From DASQFQ01 sp963730115 (GTDB lineage Bacteria > Actinomycetota > Thermoleophilia > Solirubrobacterales > Solirubrobacteraceae), in assembly GCA_963730115.1 (NCBI GenBank), contig CAVSQM010000004.1, forward strand, positions 496,001 to 560,000: a stretch of 64,000 nucleotides of DNA, written 5' to 3'. Below are positions 58,910 through 64,000 of this stretch, in pieces; positions within the stretch are counted from its first letter, which is position 1; every line of letters begins with the position of its first letter. The notes under the pieces were generated by a model. It saw nothing but the letters and a program-made list of their open reading frames with translations, searched no databases and had not been told where the DNA came from. The position numbers and the translations under genes were made by a program.

Positions 58910-58953
58910 GGCAATTGGTTGCGACCGCTATAGTTGCGGCCGCCACTATTGCC
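58910..58953. promoter_or_regulatory. Direct and inverted repeats upstream of ABM-MarR operon
   Basis: GTTGCGACCGC (58918-58928) and GTTGCGGCCGC (58933-58943) are direct repeats with one mismatch, four bases apart, flanked by GGCAAT (58910) and ATTGCC (58948) as an inverted pair. A TATAGT box lies between the copies. It is a candidate MarR operator and promoter. Confidence 0.45.
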
Positions 58954-58966
58954 AGGAGGATCCCCC

Positions 58967-59266
58967 GTGTACTGCGTCAGAGTCGCCGTCCGTGTGAAGC
59001 CGGAGGGCCGCGATCGCTTCCTCGCCCGCCTGAAGCGCGAGGAGGTCGAGGTGCCAGAGCGGTTCGCCGGCTGCGAGCGGTTCGCCGTCTACACCGACCC
59101 GTCCGAGCCCGACAGCCTCCTGCTCTACGAGGAGTGGTCGAATCGCGACGCCGCCGAGGCCTACATGAGCTCGGACTACTTCCGGGCGGCTGCGGACGTG
59201 CTGTTCCCGCTCATGGACGGGAAGCCCGACTCGGCGTACTACCTGGCCGAACGCGTCGGGCCGTGA
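58967..59266 (+). CDS. Antibiotic biosynthesis monooxygenase (ABM) domain protein
   Basis: 99 aa, GTG start with AGGAGGA upstream. Dimeric ferredoxin-like ABM fold: VRVAVRVKPEGRDRFLARLK, CERFAVYTDPSEPDSLLLYE, SNRDAAEAYMSSDYFRAA. Members are cofactor-free quinol monooxygenases or heme-handling proteins. The stop overlaps the MarR start, so it is probably under that regulator's control. Confidence 0.88.
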   Translation: MYCVRVAVRVKPEGRDRFLARLKREEVEVPERFAGCERFAVYTDPSEPDSLLLYEEWSNRDAAEAYMSSDYFRAAADVLFPLMDGKPDSAYYLAERVGP

Positions 59267-59751
59267 CCGCTGCCGGCGCGGGCGAGCGCCACGGCTCGGG
59301 GAGCCTCGACGACGCCCTCGCGTTCCGCATCCATCGCACCAACCGGCTCCTGCGCACGCACCTGCGCCGGTTCCTCGACGCGCACGAGCCCGGGCTCTCA
59401 CCCGAGCAGTGGTTCCTCCTCGCGCGCATCGCCGAGCGAGCGCCCGTGCGGCAGGTCGACCTCGCCGAAGCCGTGCTGGGCGATCCCCCGAACGTCAGCC
59501 GCCTGGTCGACGCGCTCGTCGAGCGCGGCGACGTCGAGCGCTCCCCTGACCCGGCCGACCGCCGCAGCTGGCTGCTGACGCTCACCACCGCCGGCCAGGC
59601 GCTGACGAGCGCGCTCCACGAAGCCACCGTCGCCGAGCGCCGGCTCGTCTTCGACGGCTTCGACGAGCACGAACTGACCGCCCTCGCCGCCGCCCTCGAC
59701 CGCGTCGACGACAACCTGCGCCGGCGCCTCCGGGCCGGGCCCGCCGGCTGA
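59263..59751 (+). CDS. MarR-family transcriptional regulator
   Basis: 162 aa, GTG start overlapping the ABM stop (GTGA). Winged helix: LSPEQWFLLARIAERAPVRQ, DPPNVSRLVDALVERGDVER, and wing SPDPADRRSWLLTLTTAGQA. It likely represses its own operon through the repeats at 58910-58953. Ligand unknown. Confidence 0.9.
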   Translation: MTAAGAGERHGSGSLDDALAFRIHRTNRLLRTHLRRFLDAHEPGLSPEQWFLLARIAERAPVRQVDLAEAVLGDPPNVSRLVDALVERGDVERSPDPADRRSWLLTLTTAGQALTSALHEATVAERRLVFDGFDEHELTALAAALDRVDDNLRRRLRAGPAG

Positions 59752-59781
59752 GCGCGCGCCAACGCGGGTAGCGTCCGGCGC

Positions 59782-60903
59782 ATGCCGGAAGGGCTCACGG
59801 CCGAGGGCTGGCGCACGCTGCTCGACGGCGTGGCCGACCACACGATCGGCGTCGAGGAGGAGCTGATGCTGCTCGATCCCGAGACGCTCGACCTCCTCCC
59901 CGAAGCCGCCCGCGTCCGCGCCGAGCTCGGCGACACGGTCGCCATGCGCACCGAGCTGCCCGCCGCCCAGCTCGAGACCGCGTCGCCCGTCTGCACGACG
60001 ATCGCGGAGGCGGCCCGGAGCCTCACCGGCGCCCGCCGTGCGCTCAAGCAGGGCACGCAGGCCTACGCCCGCGTCGCCGCCGCCGGCACGCACGCGTTCG
60101 CCGACCCCGAGGGTGCGCTCATCGACGACCCCAAGTACGCGAGCCTGATCGCGGAGTTCCCCTGGGTGCTGCCGCGGCAGCTCGTGTTCGGGCTGCACGT
60201 CCACGTCGCCGTCCGCGGCGCCGACCGCGCCCTCGCCGTCCACAACGCGCTGCGCTCCCATCTGCCCGACGTCGCCGCCCTCGCCGGCAACGCGCCGCTG
60301 CACGCCGGCCGCGACACCGGCCTCGCCTCCCTGCGCCCGAAGCTCTCCGAGCTCCTCCCCCGCCAGGGGATCCCGCCCGCCTTCGCGGACTGGGAGGAGC
60401 GCGCCGCGCTCGAGCGCTGGGGGCGCCGCGGCGGCGTCTTCCCGGCCGCCGGTGAGCCCTGGTACGAGCTGCGCGCCCACGACGAGCACGGCACGATCGA
60501 GCTGCGCGTGCCCGACGCCCAGAGCACGCCCGAGGAGGCGGCCGGCGTGCTCGCGTTCACCGCCGCGCTCATCGCGACGCTCGCCGAGCGCCACGACGAC
60601 GGCGAGCGGCTCCCCGTCCACGACCACACCCGCATCGCCGAGAACCGCTGGCGAGCCATGCGCCACGGCCTCGGCGGCACGCTGCTCGACCTCGACAGCG
60701 GCGAGCCACAGCCCGCGCGCGAGCGTATGCTCGACCTCATCGACGCCGTCGCCCCCGCCGCCGACCGCCTAGGCGGCGCCACCGAGCTCGAGCACGCCCG
60801 CGCCCTTGCCCGCTGCAACGGCGCCGAGCGCCAGCGCGCCCTCCATGCCGAGCGCGGCCCGCGCGGCGTCGTCGAGTGGCTCGTGGGCGCGTTTGCGCCA
60901 TGA
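59782..60903 (+). CDS. YbdK-type carboxylate-amine ligase (GCS2 family)
   Basis: 373 aa. GCS2 fold: TIGVEEELMLLDPETLDLLP, AQLETASPVCTT, LVFGLHVHVAVRGADRALAV, IELRVPDAQSTPEEAAGVLA. YbdK-like enzymes join glutamate to an amine (weak glutamate-cysteine ligase activity in E. coli YbdK). It leads a four-gene run with an ATP-grasp enzyme, a C26 amidotransferase and a second GCS2 enzyme, which suggests synthesis or turnover of a gamma-glutamyl compound. Confidence 0.9.
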   Translation: MPEGLTAEGWRTLLDGVADHTIGVEEELMLLDPETLDLLPEAARVRAELGDTVAMRTELPAAQLETASPVCTTIAEAARSLTGARRALKQGTQAYARVAAAGTHAFADPEGALIDDPKYASLIAEFPWVLPRQLVFGLHVHVAVRGADRALAVHNALRSHLPDVAALAGNAPLHAGRDTGLASLRPKLSELLPRQGIPPAFADWEERAALERWGRRGGVFPAAGEPWYELRAHDEHGTIELRVPDAQSTPEEAAGVLAFTAALIATLAERHDDGERLPVHDHTRIAENRWRAMRHGLGGTLLDLDSGEPQPARERMLDLIDAVAPAADRLGGATELEHARALARCNGAERQRALHAERGPRGVVEWLVGAFAP

Positions 60904-60979
60904 GGGCCAACGTCCGCGCGCAGACTTGGGACGCCTGTCGATACAGCAAATCTCCCCGGATCGGGAAGGCTCTGCGGGA

Positions 60980-62353
60980 GTGACCCTCGCCGAGGAGCCG
61001 CTCAACCTGCTGGCGGACTATCCGCGACCGTCGCGCTGGTACGACGAGGCCGTCGACGAGGACGGGAGCGTCCGCCCTGTCGCGGAAGGCGCGATGCGCG
61101 CGCTTGCCGGCCACGACCTCGAGGATCTCGCGGTCGCGGTCGAGCGCGAGGGCGCCGACCAGGGCGTCGTCTTCCACGCCACGGACGGCGACGAGGTGTT
61201 CGTCGTCGACCCCGTGCCGCGCGTGATCTCCGCGAGCGAGTGGGCGCGCGTCGAGGCCGGGCTCGCCCAGCGCGTGCGCGCGCTCAACGCGTTCGTCGCC
61301 GACGTCTACGGCGATCGCCGGATCGTCGCCGAAGGCGTCGTCCCGGAGCGCGTGATCGAGGGCGCCGAGTACTTCGAGCCCGCCATGCAGGGCGTGCGGC
61401 CGCCCGGCGACCTCTGGATCGGCATCGCGGGGCTCGACCTCGTCCGCGGCGGCGACGGGCGCTTCGCGGTGCTCGAGGACAACGTCCGCACCCCCAGCGG
61501 CTTCGCCTACGCGGCCGCGGCGCGCCGCGCGCTGACCGCTCACATCGAGGTCCGCCCGGAGGATCGCCCGCGCACGCTCGACGGCCTGTCGCAGATGCTG
61601 CAGGAGGCGTTGCGATCCGCGTCGCCCGCGCCCGGGTCCGGGCGCGCCGTCGTGCTCACCGACGGCGAGTCCAACTCGGCCTACTACGAGCACGAGTGGG
61701 CGGCCCAGGCGCTCGGCATCCCGCTCGTCGAGCCCGACGCGCTCGACCTCGACGCGGTCGACGTCATCTACCGCCGCACCAACGCCGACCGGCTCGACAC
61801 CGCCGTCGGCAAGCTCCTGTACGAGCCGATCCGCGAGGGCCGCGTCGCGACGGTCAACGCGTTCGGCACCGGGATCGCCGACGACAAGCTGACGCACGCC
61901 TACGTCGAGGACATGATTCGCTTTTACGAGGATGAAGAGCCGTTGCTGCCCTCCGTCGAATCCTTCGACCTCGGCCGGCCCGAGGTGCTCGAGCGCGCGC
62001 TCGACGTCTTCGACGAGCTCGTCATCAAGCCGCGCGGCGGGTACGGCGGCGAGGGCATCGTCGTCCTCCCGCACGCCGACCCGGAGGACCGCGAGCGCGT
62101 CCGCAAGGCCGTGCAGGAGTCTCCGGAGGACTACATCGCGCAGCGCATGGTGATGATCTCCTGCCACCCGACGGTCATCGACGGCCGGCTCGTGCCGCGC
62201 CACGTCGACCTCCGCCCGTTCGCCTTCCTCGCCCGCGACGGCCAGGTCTCCACGCTGCCGGGCGGCCTCACGCGCGTCGCCTTCGGCGAGGGCTCGCTGG
62301 TGGTCAACTCGTCGCAGAACGGCGGCGCCAAGGACACGTGGGTGCTGCCGTGA
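60980..62353 (+). CDS. Circularly permuted ATP-grasp protein
   Basis: 457 aa, GTG start with GAAGG about nine bases upstream. Typical blocks of the circularly permuted type 2 ATP-grasp (DUF404/407) family: ALNAFVADVYGDRRIVAEGV, VLEDNVRTPSGFAYAAAARR, VDVIYRRTNADRLDT, VIKPRGGYGGEGIVV and LVPRHVDLRPFAFLARDGQV. These enzymes are thought to form amide bonds, often beside alpha-E and transglutaminase proteins, which are absent here; instead two GCS2 ligases flank it. Its stop overlaps the next GTG. Confidence 0.9.
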   Translation: MTLAEEPLNLLADYPRPSRWYDEAVDEDGSVRPVAEGAMRALAGHDLEDLAVAVEREGADQGVVFHATDGDEVFVVDPVPRVISASEWARVEAGLAQRVRALNAFVADVYGDRRIVAEGVVPERVIEGAEYFEPAMQGVRPPGDLWIGIAGLDLVRGGDGRFAVLEDNVRTPSGFAYAAAARRALTAHIEVRPEDRPRTLDGLSQMLQEALRSASPAPGSGRAVVLTDGESNSAYYEHEWAAQALGIPLVEPDALDLDAVDVIYRRTNADRLDTAVGKLLYEPIREGRVATVNAFGTGIADDKLTHAYVEDMIRFYEDEEPLLPSVESFDLGRPEVLERALDVFDELVIKPRGGYGGEGIVVLPHADPEDRERVRKAVQESPEDYIAQRMVMISCHPTVIDGRLVPRHVDLRPFAFLARDGQVSTLPGGLTRVAFGEGSLVVNSSQNGGAKDTWVLP

Positions 62354-63126
62354 GCAGGCCGCTGATCGGGGTCACGACCTCCGAGGTGCGGCTGGCGGAG
62401 CACACCGATCCCACGCCGGAGGGCGATCCGCCGCAGCGCGAGATGGCGCTCGGCATGGTCTACATGCGCGCGATCGAGCTCGCGGGCGGGATGCCGGTCG
62501 TGCTGCCGCCGCTGAGCCACGACATGATCGCCCCGCTGCTCGACCGGCTGTGCGGCGTCTGCCTGTCCGGCGGGCCCGACATCGACCCCGAGGGCTACGG
62601 CGAGAAGGCCCGCAACCCGCAGCTCGGCGTCACCGAGCCCGACCTCGACGCCTACGAGCTCGCGATCGCCCAGCTCGCCGACGCGCGCACGATGCCCATC
62701 CTCGGCATCTGCCGCGGCGTGCAGTCGCTCAACGTCGCGCGCGGCGGCACGCTGCACCAGCACCTCGGCGACCTCACCGACGGCTCGGTCGAGCATCGTC
62801 AGGCCGCGCGCGGGCGGGTGACGACGCACGCGGTGCGGATCGATCCCGACTCGCGGCTCGCGCGCGTGATGGACGCGACCGAGGCCGAGGTCAACTCGTT
62901 CCATCACCAGGCCGCCGACCGGCTCGGCCAGGGCCTGCGCCCGGTGGCGTGGGCGCCCGACGGCGTGGTCGAGGGCATCGAGAGCACCGGGCCCGAGCTC
63001 TACCTGGGCGTGCAGTGGCATGCCGAGTCGCTCGTCGACCGCGGGGAGCACCTCGCCCTGTTCCGCGAGCTCGTGGACGAGGCCGGCGCCTACGGCCAGG
63101 ACCAGCGCACGGCGCGTGCGGCATGA
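62350..63126 (+). CDS. Class I glutamine amidotransferase-like hydrolase (peptidase C26, PuuD-like)
   Basis: 258 aa, GTG start in a GTGA overlap. Oxyanion and nucleophile motif LGICRGVQSLNVARGGTLHQ with catalytic Cys, substrate loop CLSGGPDIDPEGYG, and His in LGVQWHAESL. PuuD-type enzymes hydrolyse gamma-glutamyl amides such as gamma-glutamyl-GABA. In this run it could cut or edit the product of the adjacent ligases. Its stop overlaps the next ATG (ATGA). Confidence 0.92.
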   Translation: MSRPLIGVTTSEVRLAEHTDPTPEGDPPQREMALGMVYMRAIELAGGMPVVLPPLSHDMIAPLLDRLCGVCLSGGPDIDPEGYGEKARNPQLGVTEPDLDAYELAIAQLADARTMPILGICRGVQSLNVARGGTLHQHLGDLTDGSVEHRQAARGRVTTHAVRIDPDSRLARVMDATEAEVNSFHHQAADRLGQGLRPVAWAPDGVVEGIESTGPELYLGVQWHAESLVDRGEHLALFRELVDEAGAYGQDQRTARAA

Positions 63127-64000
63127 GCGAGCACTGGGCCGACTGGAGCTCCGCGGGCGCCGAGGCGCCGTGGACGGTCGGCATCGAGGAGGAGGTGATG
63201 CTCCTCGAGCCCAACGCGTGGAACCTCACCTCGCGCTCGGAGGAGGTGCTCGAGGCGCTGCCGGAGCACATGACCGAGCGCACCGCCGCCGAGACGCACG
63301 GGTCGGCGCTCGAGCTCGCGACCGAGCCGAACGCCGACGTCCCGAGCGCGATCGATGAGCTCCGCTCCCTGCGCGGCGGGCTCTCCGACGTGCTCGAGCC
63401 GCTCGGCATGCGCGCCGCCGTCGCCGGCACCCACCCGTTCACGCTGTGGGAGGACGTCGAGGTCTCGCCCGGCGCGCGCTACCAGTTCCTCTACTCCTCG
63501 ATGCGCGAGCTGGCGCGGCGCGAGCCGACGTTCGGGCTGCACGTGCACGTCGCGGTGCCGAACCCCGAGATGGCCGTCCGCGCCTACAACCGCGTGCGCG
63601 CGCACCTGCCGATGCTGCTGGCGCTGTCGGGCAACTCGCCGTTCTGGCAGGGCCGCGACACCGGGCTGTGCTCGATGCGGACGCCGCTCTTCCAGGCCTT
63701 CCCGCGCGTCGGCATCCCGCGCGACTTCCGCTCCTACGCCGACTACGTCGAGGGCATCGACGTGCTGCTGCGCTGCGACGCGATCCCCGAGCCGACGTTC
63801 CTGTGGTGGGACATCCGGCTGCAGCCGCGCTTCGGGACGCTGGAGATCCGGGTGATGGACGCGCAGACGCGGGTCGCCGACACCGCCGCGATCGCCGCCC
63901 TGGTCCAATGCCTCGTGCGGCTGGAGGCGCTCGAGGGCTACGCCAGCCACGCGCTCGTCACGAGCCCGGAGGTGCTGGACGAGAACCGCTTCATCGCCGC
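63123..64000 (+). CDS. Second YbdK-type carboxylate-amine ligase (GCS2 family), 3' end cut
   Basis: At least 292 aa, open to the window end. GCS2 motifs: VGIEEEVMLLEPNAWNLTSR, ALELATEPNADVPSAIDELR, TFGLHVHVAVPNPEMAVRAY, WWDIRLQPRFGTLEIRVMDA. It differs clearly from the ligase at 59782 (for example in the WWDIRLQPR block), so it is a diverged paralogue, not a recent copy. The ATGA overlap with the C26 gene places it in the same operon. Confidence 0.9.
   Translation, partial: MSEHWADWSSAGAEAPWTVGIEEEVMLLEPNAWNLTSRSEEVLEALPEHMTERTAAETHGSALELATEPNADVPSAIDELRSLRGGLSDVLEPLGMRAAVAGTHPFTLWEDVEVSPGARYQFLYSSMRELARREPTFGLHVHVAVPNPEMAVRAYNRVRAHLPMLLALSGNSPFWQGRDTGLCSMRTPLFQAFPRVGIPRDFRSYADYVEGIDVLLRCDAIPEPTFLWWDIRLQPRFGTLEIRVMDAQTRVADTAAIAALVQCLVRLEALEGYASHALVTSPEVLDENRFIA

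Overview
This is a very GC-rich window with short intergenic gaps, many GTG starts and overlapping stop/start pairs. Gene content points to an actinobacterium, most likely class Thermoleophilia, order Solirubrobacterales. The clues are a principal sigma factor of actinobacterial type, a MerR-DICT regulator, a DUF6458 small membrane protein, c-di-AMP riboswitches on cell-wall genes, and YbdK-type carboxylate-amine ligases. The lineage is inferred from protein resemblance, not from a marker-gene tree.

Layout. 1-5.8 kb: the end of an M50-type membrane protease gene, then a giant (about 1750 aa) multi-module peptidoglycan hydrolase that starts with a RiPP/NHLP-like leader domain. 5.8-9.6 kb: a small repeat-bearing membrane protein, a transmembrane Ser/Thr kinase and a divergent NarL-type regulator. 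9.6-14.7 kb: ArsA-like ATPase, an unknown protein, two HxlR regulators around an HtrA-like protease, and an AIM24 protein. 14.8-17.9 kb: PilT ATPase, SigA and a small basic protein. 17.9-24.2 kb: a c-di-AMP riboswitch with an RlpA-like protein, MerR-DICT, SDR enzymes, class II fructose bisphosphatase and a RibD-like reductase. 24.4-28.5 kb: Lon and an ABC exporter. 28.6-38.6 kb: orphan PAAR protein, SDR, YjbQ, AraC/VOC pair, thiolase, UbiB kinase, DAHP synthase, zincin and acyl-CoA dehydrogenase, ending in a second c-di-AMP riboswitch ahead of an NlpC/P60-type protein. 38.8-48.8 kb: PLP enzyme, hydrolase/MFS/FAD oxidase run, acyl-CoA carboxyltransferase, rhodanese, a secreted sugar-dehydrogenase-like protein and an FAD oxidoreductase. 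48.8-58.9 kb: a two-component system, two GT-C membrane enzymes, GNATs, P450, CGNR regulator and methyltransferase. 59-64 kb: ABM/MarR pair, then a tight run of YbdK ligase, ATP-grasp, C26 amidotransferase and a second YbdK ligase cut by the window end.

Themes. Cell-wall turnover recurs: the giant hydrolase, RlpA and NlpC/P60, with two of the three loci under c-di-AMP riboswitches. The most novel-looking item is the leader-tagged poly-hydrolase coupled to an M50 protease. The second is the YbdK/ATP-grasp/C26 run, which looks like a gamma-glutamyl or peptide-bond pathway. A family of nested inverted-repeat elements sharing a CGAACGTCAAC arm sits in three intergenic gaps.

Caution. At least seven genes carry single-base frameshifts, mostly between 5 and 18 kb and at 40.7 kb. 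They fall in G/C-rich runs and leave conserved protein on both sides. Assembly errors are the simplest explanation, so these genes are given as whole CDSs with the break points named.
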